DNA of 64,000 nucleotides from Pasteurellaceae bacterium Orientalotternb1 (GCA_011455275.1 CP015028.1:2206911-2270910), one strand, 5' to 3'. Counted from the first letter of the stretch, positions 1 to 9,975 are shown. Numbers and translations: made by a program. Notes: generated by a model from the letters alone, not told the origin.

Positions 1-121
1 GGTCAAAACCAATTTTGGCGGCTAATCTTTTGGCAATTTCTGCGGTCTCAAAAAGATGGGCTTCAACCGATTGGATTTCACCATCTGATTTACGAACGTG
101 GGCTATATATTTGGAAGACAT
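1..121 (-). CDS. cas3: Cas3 nuclease-helicase, N-terminal fragment
   Basis: Only the first 40 codons are present; the gene runs off the left edge. The ATG is the complement of 119-121. The protein begins MSSKYIAHVRKSDGEIQSVE and continues EAHLFETAEIAKRLAAKIGF. This matches the start of the HD nuclease domain of Cas3, especially the type I-C form, in which the His of the EAHLxxTAE segment is a metal ligand. Cas3 is recruited by Cascade and degrades target DNA. The rest of the cas operon and any array would lie to the left. Family assignment rests on 40 residues, so the subtype is tentative. Confidence 0.75.
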   Translation of the reverse strand, partial: MSSKYIAHVRKSDGEIQSVEAHLFETAEIAKRLAAKIGFD

Positions 122-197
122 AACAAAAGTTCCATTAAACTTAGTCTCTTGTTACAACTAAAAGACACACTCAAAAGCTGACAAAGCTTACAATGAA

Positions 198-225
198 CTT
201 ATAGTGATGTCTATAACATATGTAA
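198..225 (-). promoter_or_regulatory. Possible cas3 promoter
   Basis: On the minus strand TTACAT and TATAAG are separated by 16 bp, ending about 77 bp before the cas3 ATG. It is a moderate sigma70 match found by eye only. The same gap (122-329) also holds an uptake signal at 246-255 and the tad terminator. Confidence 0.3.
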
Positions 226-290
226 TTAAGTAAGCTTCACATACAACAAGCGGTCAGTTTCTCGAAATATTTTGCAAAAAGATAGGATAA

Positions 291-326
291 AAAAATACAG
301 AAAGCTTTTAGGCTTTCTGTATTTTT
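291..326 (-). terminator. Terminator at the end of the tad operon
   Basis: A perfect 15-bp inverted repeat (291-305 with 312-326, loop of 6) begins four bases after the tadG stop codon. The arms start with A5 and end with T5, so it can act in either direction. It ends the 14-gene tad transcript and separates it from cas3. Confidence 0.85.
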
Positions 327-329
327 ATT

Positions 330-2018
330 TTAGCGGTTTAAACTATGACCAACTTCTTCTGTTGTAAATGCCTTTTTAAAAGACTCTAGCAACTGTTGTT
401 CACTTTTAGCAACAAAATAATTGCTATCACCAACACATTTTTTCCAAGACGTCTCATTTGTATGATCTGGTTCATATCCAAACGCAATAAATGCAAGTTT
501 TGTTGGATATTGTATATGTTGTGCATCTTGTAAACTATCGATGCGTGTACGAATGACATCACACACTCCTTTATCAATAAATTTACCCGTTAAATCACGA
601 AACAACTTTTCTTCTTTTTTTTGCTGATCATTAGTACGATTTTTATATATATTATCACCAAGGGATTGATCCTTACCATCCGATAAGATAACAATAGTAC
701 GCTGGGTATTGCCGTTTGCCTCACTCACAGAACGATGTTTCGCTTTATCCATCATCAAGTTTACCCCAACAAAAAGCCCTGAAGTGACAAGCGTTGCACC
801 TTCGGGTTCAATATTCCTAACAAATGTTGAAAAGTCAGCCTGTTGAGACTTATCAAACCAATAACTTGCCCCTGGAGTATATTTTCTTTGATTTTTATTC
901 AATCCTACACAGGTCGCATAGTTATATCGGTTCTCATCAATTCGCTGAATAGGAAAAATCACCGAATAATGACGAAGAGAGCCATCAAATTGCTTGATTT
1001 GTTCAATCGTTTTATCAATATCCACATTCGGAGCAAAAGCAATATTTGTTCTCCACCAATCACCAGATGGCACGCTTTCAGTCAAATATTTGATTAAATT
1101 ATGCTGCTGATCGTATACTGATACTTGCCTTGTCTTAAATTGATACGGTAAAACACAATTATTTTGCATCTCATTTAATTTCACATTACGCTCTATTATC
1201 GCCTCTTTAGTATCTGGGTTAAGCCCAAGAGCTTGAAGATTAAAATTGCCCGTAATGCTCGGGTGCTTTGCACCTAGAGAAAATGCAGTAAATCCAATCC
1301 GATTCAAGGTATCCGGTTCTTTAAACAAATAATTAGCCGTTAAATTATCCAATACCGCTTTGAGTACATTACTCTTACTGTCCTCTGTATGAGGACGCCC
1401 ATTACCATTAGGATCGTCAATACGATATGCCATTGAACCAGAAAAATCCGCAACAATCATCACATCTAAAGGTGGTGCTGATTTAATTTTCTCAGCAACC
1501 GCGATCGTAGAAATAGAAAAATCACTGCTGCTTGAATTAGCGGAATTAGAAAATGTAAGTGGAAGCAATGCTTCTCTTACTACAGTACCTGAAACATGGC
1601 ATTTAATAGCCTCACTATTAGAACCCTGTAAGCTTTGCTTACAGCTAATGTCATTAGGCGTCCAAGATTTTATATGTGGCATATAAGCGTTAACATAACT
1701 TTCAACAAGCTCTTTATCTCGCTGATTACGCAGATTTTGACTAAATGAATCATGCTTTCCAGTTGGATCGTTAATTTGGTACTTATCCTTTCTATAAGTA
1801 TTATTTTCTGAAGTAACAGCAAGACTAGCTTGTTCCAAACTATCAGATAAACGAGCCTGATCTAAAATGACACCAGAACCATCAACAGCAAAGGCTATAA
1901 TGGCAAGTAAAGTTACCCCCATTCCAGCCATCAGAATACTGTACACACCTTCCTCTTGCTTAATAAAACGATTAAGATTTTGAGAAAGTTTACTTTGTTT
2001 AAAAATTTGTTTTTTCAT
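330..2018 (-). CDS. tadG: TadG, von Willebrand factor A domain protein of the Tad pilus
   Basis: 562 aa. A TadG/TadE-like N-terminal membrane segment (about residues 25-50, rich in A, I and L) follows a short basic cytoplasmic tail. The rest is extracytoplasmic. A von Willebrand A fold starts near residue 183 with the MIDAS motif DFSGS, and a later ILSDGKD gives another typical metal-site strand. TadG is thought to act with TadE and TadF in pilus assembly or anchoring at the cell surface. Last gene of the operon, 18 bp after tadF, with a GAGGT ribosome site before its ATG. A terminator follows the stop. Confidence 0.92.
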   Translation of the reverse strand: MKKQIFKQSKLSQNLNRFIKQEEGVYSILMAGMGVTLLAIIAFAVDGSGVILDQARLSDSLEQASLAVTSENNTYRKDKYQINDPTGKHDSFSQNLRNQRDKELVESYVNAYMPHIKSWTPNDISCKQSLQGSNSEAIKCHVSGTVVREALLPLTFSNSANSSSSDFSISTIAVAEKIKSAPPLDVMIVADFSGSMAYRIDDPNGNGRPHTEDSKSNVLKAVLDNLTANYLFKEPDTLNRIGFTAFSLGAKHPSITGNFNLQALGLNPDTKEAIIERNVKLNEMQNNCVLPYQFKTRQVSVYDQQHNLIKYLTESVPSGDWWRTNIAFAPNVDIDKTIEQIKQFDGSLRHYSVIFPIQRIDENRYNYATCVGLNKNQRKYTPGASYWFDKSQQADFSTFVRNIEPEGATLVTSGLFVGVNLMMDKAKHRSVSEANGNTQRTIVILSDGKDQSLGDNIYKNRTNDQQKKEEKLFRDLTGKFIDKGVCDVIRTRIDSLQDAQHIQYPTKLAFIAFGYEPDHTNETSWKKCVGDSNYFVAKSEQQLLESFKKAFTTEEVGHSLNR

Positions 2019-2036
2019 ACGTTACCTCACTGTAAA

Positions 2037-2645
2037 TTAACGTATAGGTCCATGAGAAGAGGCTCTTAACAAACCAAGACTTTGGTTTTTCTTGGATACT
2101 ATTATAGACTGGAAAAGACTTCCTACTTCTGCACAAACAGTGACTTGATAAATAGGTACAGAACGCAAAGTTTCTGATACTGGTGATGATTTTGTTAACG
2201 CCGATACAGGTATAAGAGGTGTACAGGTATTAGCCGAGCCTTTAGTAATAGGAAAGCCTTTCTTGATAGATCGAGAATTCCTATCATTCAGGTCAGTTGG
2301 GTCATTTAACTCTAAATACTCTAGATAAACTTCAACTTTTTTCTTACTTGGATTACCTTCGCCATAGAGTAGAGTTGCAGCTAAGGTTTGCAACTCGGTA
2401 ATATCTGCATCTGATAAATTTGAATTATTAGTATTTGCATATAACTGAGTCCTTTCTTTTACAACATTAAGTAGTGAATAAGAGGTCCTTTCCAGCTTCC
2501 CTACTGTTGAACGCATTAGCACTAAGTCAAACATAAATGCAAACATAATTACTAATACAATAAGCAATAGCATGAATTCCACAGCAACAGCACCTTTCAT
2601 ATTAGAAAGGAATTTTTTAACGAATTTTAAATTTGTCTCTTTCAT
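2037..2645 (-). CDS. tadF: TadF, pseudopilin-like Tad protein
   Basis: 202 aa. The N-terminus is a short basic leader followed by KGAVAVEFMLLL, a TadE/TadF-type prepilin-like motif with the conserved Glu, then a long hydrophobic helix. The remainder is predicted periplasmic and carries two Cys. Family knowledge: TadE and TadF are processed by the prepilin peptidase TadV and act as minor pseudopilins. It overlaps the 3' end of tadE by 29 bp. A second Met at codon 16 lies just before KGAVAVEF but has no ribosome site, so the longer start is kept. Confidence 0.88.
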   Translation of the reverse strand: MKETNLKFVKKFLSNMKGAVAVEFMLLLIVLVIMFAFMFDLVLMRSTVGKLERTSYSLLNVVKERTQLYANTNNSNLSDADITELQTLAATLLYGEGNPSKKKVEVYLEYLELNDPTDLNDRNSRSIKKGFPITKGSANTCTPLIPVSALTKSSPVSETLRSVPIYQVTVCAEVGSLFQSIIVSKKNQSLGLLRASSHGPIR

Positions 2646-3177
2646 ATTCTTGCAATATTATAACTTCACGGTTAAATATAGGGGTAGAGATAGAATCAGG
2701 CATCCAGAAAAACATCGGCTTATATTCATATTGGAAAGAATATTTTGCAAGAGCTGCGTCTTTACCTGGATTCTTTTTCTTTTGGGGATTTTTAGGATCA
2801 GAATGGTCAATAACATCACGATAATTACCTTTTACTAAATCAGATATTGATTCAGCATATTTAACCTCAAAACGGATGATATTTTGACCACTCATATCCA
2901 AAAACTTAAAAGTCTTATTATCATTCTTTATTTTATTTACAATTACATCAAGATTTTTCTTAAACTCGTCTTCGTAATCATAATTACTAGCTTTTGTATT
3001 TTTAGTAATCTTCACTGCTTGAGAAATAGTCAAATCCATATAAGCAGAAAGAATCGACATTCTAGCAAACTCAAAAATAGAAAGGACGACAGCTAAAAAT
3101 ATGCCAATTGTTAAGGCAAATTCTACTGTACTAGCTCCTTTGCTATTTTTAATAAAATTTTTAATTTTGCCTTTCAT
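2617..3177 (-). CDS. tadE: TadE, pseudopilin-like Tad protein
   Basis: 186 aa. The N-terminus MKGKIKNFIKNSKGASTVEF has the TadE signature: basic leader, a Gly before the cleavage point and Glu at about +5 of the mature protein. One membrane helix follows. The C-terminal part is Lys-rich and presumed periplasmic. It should be matured by TadV and be needed for Flp pilus biogenesis. It lies 14 bp downstream of tadD and overlaps tadF. Confidence 0.88.
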   Translation of the reverse strand: MKGKIKNFIKNSKGASTVEFALTIGIFLAVVLSIFEFARMSILSAYMDLTISQAVKITKNTKASNYDYEDEFKKNLDVIVNKIKNDNKTFKFLDMSGQNIIRFEVKYAESISDLVKGNYRDVIDHSDPKNPQKKKNPGKDAALAKYSFQYEYKPMFFWMPDSISTPIFNREVIILQEYERDKFKIR

Positions 3178-3191
3178 AGTATTTCACACTA

Positions 3192-3941
3192 TTAATTTGA
3201 TTGTAGAATACGATCAGTTTTACTTAACGCATTCACAAGATCTTCAGGACTCGTATTTAATTTTTCTTTACGGATGATATCTAATGCATAACTAGTATCA
3301 CCTTGTTTCACTAAAGCAAAAACCAAATTGTGAATCAAACGACTATCTTTCGAGCCATTTAGATATTGAGGTAATAATAATTCCGAAGCATTATGATAAT
3401 CACCATTAATGATACTTAACATTGCAAGATTATTAATTGCAATAACATCAGTAATAAATAATTCTCTAGCACGGTTTATATCATTAAAGGAATCTTGTAA
3501 CTTGCCTTTATGGGCGAAAATGATCCCTCTTAAGTTATAGGCTTCACCATTGTTTGGGGCATAACTCAACAAGGTATTTACATTTTTCATTGCTTCACTG
3601 TAATCAGAAAGTTGAACATTATTCTTAACCTGTAGAAGTAATGCCTTTTCTTTAAACACATCATCTCTTTCCAGTAATGGTTTTAAATATAATAATGAAG
3701 ATCGACCATCATTTGCTTGATAATAACTCTCAGCCAATTTATATCGAATGTTAGGATCTTCATTCTTTTTCAGTGAGTCACGATAAAGAGAAATTAAAGC
3801 ATTATAATTCTTGGTGCTTTCATAAAATTTCTCTTTCACTTCAATACTTTGTGTTCCACTAGAGGTAGTTAAGTTAGAACAAGCACTGAGCGTAATTGCT
3901 AAACTACAAATTAAAATGGTTTTTAATGATCTAGAATACAT
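3192..3941 (-). CDS. tadD: TadD, TPR lipoprotein of the Tad system
   Basis: 249 aa. The signal peptide ends in a clear lipobox, LSAC, at about residues 18-21, so the mature protein should be lipid-anchored at Cys21. The body is helical with tetratricopeptide-type repeats, for example NNGEAYNLRGIIFAHKGKL. TadD is known as an outer-membrane-associated protein that, like other pilotins, helps the secretin RcpA. Its start overlaps the end of tadC by 11 bp, suggesting translational coupling. Confidence 0.9.
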   Translation of the reverse strand: MYSRSLKTILICSLAITLSACSNLTTSSGTQSIEVKEKFYESTKNYNALISLYRDSLKKNEDPNIRYKLAESYYQANDGRSSLLYLKPLLERDDVFKEKALLLQVKNNVQLSDYSEAMKNVNTLLSYAPNNGEAYNLRGIIFAHKGKLQDSFNDINRARELFITDVIAINNLAMLSIINGDYHNASELLLPQYLNGSKDSRLIHNLVFALVKQGDTSYALDIIRKEKLNTSPEDLVNALSKTDRILQSN

Positions 3942-4785
3942 TTGGTAATACCCTCATTGCACCAGGTGCTAGAATTAATATAACGATTGGGAACATAATG
4001 AATATAATTAAGGGAACACTCATTTTTGCGGATAAGGTTCCTAATTTCTCTTCTAAAACAAGTAACTGCATTTCTCGAATATCTGCAGAAAGTTGAGTTA
4101 GCTGCGGATAGATAGACGAACCAAAATTTAAACTTTGCTGCATTACAGTACAAAACATTCGAATTTCTTTCGTTGGTAATGAAATTGCTAAATCCTGTAA
4201 TGCGGCGTGCAATCCCGTAATTTCTGCTTTACGGATAATACGTAATAACACATAAGTTAAATCAGGATTTAATTTCTTAAAATCAGACGCAACCTGTTTT
4301 AGTGACGCTTCAATAGTTGCACCTGTTTGTACGTTTACTGCAACTAAATCAATAAACCCTGCCAAGTCATTCATAATATTTTTGATTTTTCCTTTCAGTA
4401 TAGTATTAATTAGAATACCAGGAACCAAAATAACAAGAAAAATAACGACAAAAATACCTAACATAATATTAGTTGAGTCACTTCCAATATTAAAGAAATA
4501 ATAAATCAAAGAAACCACAATAATAGCTAATAATTTCACTCTTATGTTTTTGTCAATAATACCCAACGTCTTTAAAAAAGGATTATTATTAATTAAAAGA
4601 AGTTCAAGCTCTATTTGTTGTTTAGTTTTACCTTTTTGCGAATCTTCTTGGTTCTTCTCTTTAGGCCTTATACTTAAGATAATTTCTTTATTTATTTCAA
4701 ATTTTTTCTTTGCAGAAAAAGCCATGAACAGAAAAATTGCCCCAGATAAGATAAGCGTTAAGAGAAATAATGCTATCTTTATCAT
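3931..4785 (-). CDS. tadC: TadC, inner-membrane platform protein
   Basis: 284 aa from the chosen ATG at 4785. A longer frame is open to 4809, but the 4785 ATG forms an ATGA overlap with the tadB stop and has GAGGAAA seven bases upstream. The T2SSF/GspF-like domain has hydrophobic helices at the N-terminus, in the middle (about 90-130) and at the C-terminus. With TadB it forms the inner-membrane platform through which the ATPase TadA drives Flp polymerisation. Confidence 0.9.
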   Translation of the reverse strand: MIKIALFLLTLILSGAIFLFMAFSAKKKFEINKEIILSIRPKEKNQEDSQKGKTKQQIELELLLINNNPFLKTLGIIDKNIRVKLLAIIVVSLIYYFFNIGSDSTNIMLGIFVVIFLVILVPGILINTILKGKIKNIMNDLAGFIDLVAVNVQTGATIEASLKQVASDFKKLNPDLTYVLLRIIRKAEITGLHAALQDLAISLPTKEIRMFCTVMQQSLNFGSSIYPQLTQLSADIREMQLLVLEEKLGTLSAKMSVPLIIFIMFPIVILILAPGAMRVLPNVF

Positions 4786-5669
4786 GTTGATTTCCTCATT
4801 AGCCACCAAATAATAAACAGACCTAATAATTCACTCCCCACTACATAGTAGAGAATTACCCTACCGCTAGGATCATTAATTAGAAAATCAAAATTCTCTG
4901 GCATTGTAAATTGCATAAAAAAGAAAAAACCTAAAGGCATACAAGCCACAATAGCTGCTGATATCCTAGCTTCAGATGTCATTGCTTTTTTCTTCTGTTC
5001 CATTTTCTTACTATCTGCAATTACTCGACCTAGTCTAGAAATAACCTCTCTCATTTGACCACCTTTAGTAAGGTTCGTTCTAATTATAGTAATAAAAAAA
5101 TAGAATTCTTTATATGGATAACGACTATAACTATCTAGAAACACGGACATTGGTTCCTCACCAATTGAGATACGACGGTAAATATTCTTAAATTCTTCAC
5201 CCAATTGGCCTGTAATATCTTTCCCACAGCGTTCTAAAGCTTGAAGCAAGCCTGCCCCAGAAGATGTTGCTGAGTTAATAACTTGAATAATTTCAGGAAA
5301 CTTTTCTTCAAACATTTTCCTATTCTTATACTTTCCAAACTTCCAAATTAAAAAGATAAAAATAAATAAGAACGCAATAATAAATAGTTTATTATCAAAT
5401 TTAATATAAAAAAGATTTGCATAATATAATACTAAAAAGACAATAATACTTAGGATTATATTTTTGAAAAAATTTTTTTTCTCTCCTGATGTAAAATAAA
5501 ATATCCATAAATTATATTTATTCTTGAGTTCATTAAGTATTAACTGACCTCTCCCTATATATTCACCTTCTCTAGTATGGATTTTTCTTCTTGTTCTATT
5601 CCAAGCTAAGATTGTATATATGAGCAATCCAATTCCGAATGCAAAAATAATATAATAAAGGAAAATCAT
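4782..5669 (-). CDS. tadB: TadB, inner-membrane platform protein
   Basis: 295 aa from the ATG at 5669. An in-frame extension reaches 5738 inside tadA, but GGAGAG lies eight bases before the 5669 ATG, and this start leaves one base between it and the tadA stop codon. GspF-like: two N-terminal membrane helices, a basic cytoplasmic loop (about 115-240) and two C-terminal helices. Partner of TadC in the pilus assembly platform. Base composition is strongly AT-rich, as in the rest of the locus. Confidence 0.9.
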   Translation of the reverse strand: MIFLYYIIFAFGIGLLIYTILAWNRTRRKIHTREGEYIGRGQLILNELKNKYNLWIFYFTSGEKKNFFKNIILSIIVFLVLYYANLFYIKFDNKLFIIAFLFIFIFLIWKFGKYKNRKMFEEKFPEIIQVINSATSSGAGLLQALERCGKDITGQLGEEFKNIYRRISIGEEPMSVFLDSYSRYPYKEFYFFITIIRTNLTKGGQMREVISRLGRVIADSKKMEQKKKAMTSEARISAAIVACMPLGFFFFMQFTMPENFDFLINDPSGRVILYYVVGSELLGLFIIWWLMRKST

Positions 5670-5670
5670 A

Positions 5671-6948
5671 TTATTTCTCTCCAAAAATACTTTGTAACTC
5701 TGAGGCCAAGTTAAATACTTGAGCATTCTGATAAACAACAGAGCGTGTCAATAAACCATGGTTCACAAATTCACCAATAATTTTACCTTTTTCATCTCTA
5801 TATTTACTTGGCTGATAAGAGAAAATATCTTGTAAAACAATTTGCCCATTCTCCATTCCCATCACTTCAGTAATATTAAGCACCTTACGAGATCCATCAT
5901 TCAAGCGAGAAGCTTGAATGATAATATTTACTGCTGATGAAATATTTCGACGAATTGCTTCAAGAGGTAAACTTGCATTAGACATCATTACCATCGATTC
6001 TAAACGAGCAGTCGCATCACGTGGGCTATTGGCGTGCAGCGTAGACATAGAACCATCATGTCCAGTATTCATTGCCTGTAACATTTGAAAAGCCTCAGCA
6101 CCACGACACTCACCAACGATAATCCGCTCTGGACGCATACGAAGAGCGTTAATTACAAGATCCTGCATCGTAATTTCACCTGTTTTTTCTACACCTGCTA
6201 AGCGGGTTTCTAAACGCACAACGTGAGGCTGTTCTAATCTTAACTCCGCAGTATCTTCCAATGTAAGCACACGTTCCATAGGAGAAATATAGCTAGACAA
6301 CGCATTAAGCAATGTCGTCTTACCAGAACCTGTACCACCAGAAACAATAATATTTACTCTAGAACGTGCAGCAATAATTAAAAAGTTTGCCATTTCTAAG
6401 GTCATAGAGCCAAAATTGACCAATTCTTGCAATGACTTTTTAGACTTACTAAATTTACGAATAGAAATAGACGTTCCATCTAAAGCGATTGGGGCTATAA
6501 CAACATTTAAACGGCTTCCATCAGGCAAACGAGAATCAACTAATGGCATACTATCATCAATACGTCTGCCGACCTTAGCCACCATCCGTTTAGCGATATC
6601 TGTTAATTGTTCATTATTGATAAAACTTTTCTTAGTTTTTTCTAGAATACCCGCACGCTCAACCCAAATATCATCAGGACCATTAACAAGTATATCATTG
6701 ACAGTATCATCCTCCATTAGCTCACGTAATGGACCATAACCACCAATCTCATCCGCAATGATTTCTGCAATAACCAAGACATCCGCAGAAGTAATATAAG
6801 TATTACTTTTATTTGCGACACTATTGACATTTTGAATGAGTTCTTCGACTAATCTTCCTCTTTCATCCTGAATTTCATCAAGCTTCTCGACGTTGAGATT
6901 ACTTAAGACTTCAGTTCTGAAAAAAGCTTGTTGTTCTTTAGTTAGCAT
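5671..6948 (-). CDS. tadA: TadA, type II/IV secretion ATPase
   Basis: 425 aa. A CpaF/TadA-type hexameric ATPase that powers Flp pilus assembly in the cytoplasm. Visible motifs are Walker A GGTGSGKT (204-211), an Asp box around LEDTAEL (230-236), Walker [15 protein letters not shown] (272-285) and the His box [13 protein letters not shown] (297-309). The length is normal for the family. Upstream is tadZ, which localises Tad components, and downstream is the platform pair tadB-tadC. The ribosome site before the ATG is weak. Confidence 0.95.
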   Translation of the reverse strand: MLTKEQQAFFRTEVLSNLNVEKLDEIQDERGRLVEELIQNVNSVANKSNTYITSADVLVIAEIIADEIGGYGPLRELMEDDTVNDILVNGPDDIWVERAGILEKTKKSFINNEQLTDIAKRMVAKVGRRIDDSMPLVDSRLPDGSRLNVVIAPIALDGTSISIRKFSKSKKSLQELVNFGSMTLEMANFLIIAARSRVNIIVSGGTGSGKTTLLNALSSYISPMERVLTLEDTAELRLEQPHVVRLETRLAGVEKTGEITMQDLVINALRMRPERIIVGECRGAEAFQMLQAMNTGHDGSMSTLHANSPRDATARLESMVMMSNASLPLEAIRRNISSAVNIIIQASRLNDGSRKVLNITEVMGMENGQIVLQDIFSYQPSKYRDEKGKIIGEFVNHGLLTRSVVYQNAQVFNLASELQSIFGEK

Positions 6949-6971
6949 AATGTTCTATTCAACTAATATGA

Positions 6972-8081
6972 TTATTTGCCAAGAAGAAAGCTAAGAAACC
7001 CTTTTTTATTCTTCTGTGCTGTTGAGCGAGAAAGCATACCTATCACTTTCATTGATAAAGTGACAACTTCATTTTTACCATGTTTTCCTAAATTAATTGA
7101 AAGTACTTTATTACTGTCTGTTTTTTTAAGAAATGGAATAACTGCATCAACTTGGCTTTTAATTAAACTCTCAATATCAGCTTTCACCATTAGTTTTGAT
7201 GTTTCTAACTTACTATCTGAAAGGCAAATAAATGTACGAATTGGTTTACCTGTAGTACTTCTAATCCGCTCACATTCATCTAGAAACTGTTTAGCCACAC
7301 GTAAAGATCCAATTCGACGCTCAACGATTAAAACAAAGTTATTACTTTCTTCAATATAATGATGAAAATCTTCTTTATTAACATTGAAGATAGGTTGGTC
7401 ATAAATAATGAAATTATATTTATTAGTTACTGAACTCGATAACTTGCTTGGTGCACCTTTATATAAGCTTAAATGTTCATTAAATTCAACAACATCATTT
7501 TGTAATTTTTTATCAAACATTAAATCTAGATCTTGTGACCCATTTGAGCCTTGAGCAAGTAACACTGGAATTTTTTTCGTTTTAGCAATTACATCGGCAA
7601 TATGGGCACTAATAAGACTTGAACCAATTCCACCTTTACATCCTAATATACTAATTTTAATTGTATGACGAACAAGTGGAATATTCACTCCAGATAAAAT
7701 TTTCTCGATCATCTGACCAAGTTGTGTATCCGAATTAAAGTAGAGAACACCTTCATTTAATAGCTTTTGTGAAAGTGAAATAGAGTCACTTTGACCTAAT
7801 ACACAACACCACACATTCTGTGGAATAATGCTATGGATACTTTCAGTAATGGTATGGGAGTCACTCACATTACCAATATCAACAATCACTCCCAAAGTTT
7901 CTTCTTCAGAAAAATCCGTATTGCTAATAGTAAAAATATTGCCATTAACAACCTCGACATTTTCCAAACCGCGTGTACGCAACATCTGAGCTACTTGCAG
8001 TCTAAGCCCATCATGTTCGGATAGAATAACTATTTTACGTACGCTATCAATTGCAACGTTATCTTTATCAAGTAATAGCAT
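6972..8081 (-). CDS. tadZ: TadZ, ParA/MinD-like localisation ATPase
   Basis: 369 aa. The N-terminal ~120 residues look like an atypical receiver domain. A ParA/MinD-family domain follows with a deviant P-loop, GCKGGIGSS, near residue 147. Family knowledge: TadZ (CpaE) localises to the pole and recruits the Tad apparatus. AAGG precedes the ATG at a suitable distance. It sits between rcpB and tadA, as in Aggregatibacter. Confidence 0.9.
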   Translation of the reverse strand: MLLLDKDNVAIDSVRKIVILSEHDGLRLQVAQMLRTRGLENVEVVNGNIFTISNTDFSEEETLGVIVDIGNVSDSHTITESIHSIIPQNVWCCVLGQSDSISLSQKLLNEGVLYFNSDTQLGQMIEKILSGVNIPLVRHTIKISILGCKGGIGSSLISAHIADVIAKTKKIPVLLAQGSNGSQDLDLMFDKKLQNDVVEFNEHLSLYKGAPSKLSSSVTNKYNFIIYDQPIFNVNKEDFHHYIEESNNFVLIVERRIGSLRVAKQFLDECERIRSTTGKPIRTFICLSDSKLETSKLMVKADIESLIKSQVDAVIPFLKKTDSNKVLSINLGKHGKNEVVTLSMKVIGMLSRSTAQKNKKGFLSFLLGK

Positions 8082-8098
8082 AAATTAACCTTTTATAT

Positions 8099-8596
8099 TT
8101 ATTTAGTTTTTAATTGAACTTGTGAGTTACTTTTAGATGCACAAGGAACATATGGATCAAAAGTCATCATATCTTCTGCCGTGTCGACTTTACATTTAGC
8201 CCGTTTAGGTGAAACATATTGAATTTCAATATATAATGGATAAACATCTTTTTTCACTTTACTGCGTTCTAAGCTTATTTGTTTAGTTTCTATATTTAAA
8301 CTAACTAATTTTTCCTTTACATTTTTAGCTAATTTCTCGGTAGATTTATTTGCCCAAATAATACGTATTTTCTTACTGTGGTCAGATCCAACATTTCGTA
8401 CAACTTTTTGAGATACTGAAGCAATAGTTTCATCTGTATTATCTGCAATAACATATCTCTTAACCTGTACTTGGCTATTCAAATGAGAAATGCTCTTTGT
8501 TGGATATTCTGGATTAGCATTCTCAACAAGTTCATTTCCACTGACTGCAAAACTTGATGCAGAAATCAGTCCCAATAATACCATTATGTTTCTCAT
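8099..8596 (-). CDS. rcpB: RcpB, outer-membrane-associated Tad protein
   Basis: 165 aa with a signal peptide (MRNIMVLLGLISASSFAVSG). The mature protein is basic with two Cys near the C-terminus. RcpB is known only from Tad loci of Pasteurellaceae and is reported to be outer-membrane associated, probably with the RcpA secretin. The start overlaps the rcpA stop by 4 bp (ATGA). Identification depends strongly on position. Confidence 0.82.
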   Translation of the reverse strand: MRNIMVLLGLISASSFAVSGNELVENANPEYPTKSISHLNSQVQVKRYVIADNTDETIASVSQKVVRNVGSDHSKKIRIIWANKSTEKLAKNVKEKLVSLNIETKQISLERSKVKKDVYPLYIEIQYVSPKRAKCKVDTAEDMMTFDPYVPCASKSNSQVQLKTK

Positions 8597-9975
8597 TGAA
8601 TGAACCCTCCATTTTTCAAGAAATTAGTTGTCAATGTTTTATGATAAACATCTTTAAATGAAGTTGTGTTAAAGAAACGTTCCATTGTTCCTGTTCTTTC
8701 AAAGTTAGGATACACAATATCTTCACCATTAACTGGTTTAACTAAATTAACTGTTGCAACAATGACAAGCTCTTTACTATCTCTAGATGATGATGCACTA
8801 CGGAACAATGATCCTAAGATTGGAATATCACCTAGCACAGGAACTTTAGAAATATTTTCAATATCATTTTTAGTTAACAACCCACCTAATACAAAACTTT
8901 CACCGTCTGCAACTTCAAAGGTTGATTTAGAACGACGAGTATTAAAATAAGGAAGATTTGAATCATCAACCTTATAATTTCCTGCGATTGTACTCACTGA
9001 TTGAGAAAGAATTAAACGGATACGATTATTTTTCTGGATCTTAGCACCTACAGCTAATTGAATACCAAACTCCTTGTAAAGAACGCTTAGCTCACCATCT
9101 TTATTACGTTGAGTAAATGGCACTTCCCCACCAACTAAAATATCAGCGGTCTCCCCAGACAACATTGAAATATTTGGTTCTGAGAGAATTTTACCATTCT
9201 CCTGATTATCTAATGCATTAATAAAGAGATTTAAATTGTTTGCATTAATTAATGCAATATTTGCACCAGCACCAGTAAAGGACCCAGAAATAGAAACATT
9301 CCCAAGATTTTTAAATAAGTTACCTTGTAAATTACTCCAATTTACCCCAAGTGCATCAGATAATTTTTTATTAACCTCTACAACTGTTAACTTAACATTA
9401 ATTTGAGTAGCCTCATCAACGGTGGCCGTAGTAACAACTTCATCATATTGATGTTTATCTAAGAATGGAATAGCTTCCTCTTTACCATCCCGAGTAATTT
9501 TTGTTTCGAGCGTTTTTTTCTTTGCTCCAGCTGCGGCACCCACAATCTGAGTGGCTTCCTCTAACTCTTCAGCTGATTTTGCTTTACCATCAATCACATA
9601 CGCTTTACCTACCTTTTTAACTGATAGATTACTGTTAGGTAATGTAATTTGAGCGGGACTATCTGAGTTAGAGATATTATTAATGACTGTATTTACATTA
9701 ATAATATCGCTAGAAATTGGCGTTCCATCTTCGCTAAAGGCAATAACTTCTGACTTACCTTCTTCTTTAGCATAAATCATAAAGCTACGGTCATCTAAAA
9801 TCTCATAATCAGCCACACTTGGAGAAGAGACAAAAACCGTATCAATTTTTTGTTTCGTTCTGATAATTTCGCTTTGCCCCTGTTCTAAATTAAAGGTAGC
9901 GGCAAATACATTTGAAATCAATAAAGCTCCAAATAAACTTGCATAAGCGAATTTCTTAAATTTATTATCTTGCAT
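8593..9975 (-). CDS. rcpA: RcpA, Tad secretin
   Basis: 460 aa from the ATG at 9975; a GTG at 9981 is also in frame, but AGAGGAA is better placed for the ATG. A signal peptide ends near NVFAA. The N-terminal region resembles the BON/N0-like domain of CpaC. The C-terminal half has the secretin signature, with GGEVPFTQRN and VPVLGDIPILGSLFRS. It forms the outer-membrane channel for the Flp pilus. It overlaps the rcpC end by 11 bp. Confidence 0.93.
   Translation of the reverse strand: MQDNKFKKFAYASLFGALLISNVFAATFNLEQGQSEIIRTKQKIDTVFVSSPSVADYEILDDRSFMIYAKEEGKSEVIAFSEDGTPISSDIINVNTVINNISNSDSPAQITLPNSNLSVKKVGKAYVIDGKAKSAEELEEATQIVGAAAGAKKKTLETKITRDGKEEAIPFLDKHQYDEVVTTATVDEATQINVKLTVVEVNKKLSDALGVNWSNLQGNLFKNLGNVSISGSFTGAGANIALINANNLNLFINALDNQENGKILSEPNISMLSGETADILVGGEVPFTQRNKDGELSVLYKEFGIQLAVGAKIQKNNRIRLILSQSVSTIAGNYKVDDSNLPYFNTRRSKSTFEVADGESFVLGGLLTKNDIENISKVPVLGDIPILGSLFRSASSSRDSKELVIVATVNLVKPVNGEDIVYPNFERTGTMERFFNTTSFKDVYHKTLTTNFLKNGGFIQ

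Noticed and set aside
1-290. A CRISPR array near cas3
   Set aside because: No regularly spaced direct repeats are seen in the window; only the cas3 start is present.
843-1097. Plus-strand ORFs opposite tadG and tadE
   Set aside because: They are shadows of real genes with no ribosome site or family features.
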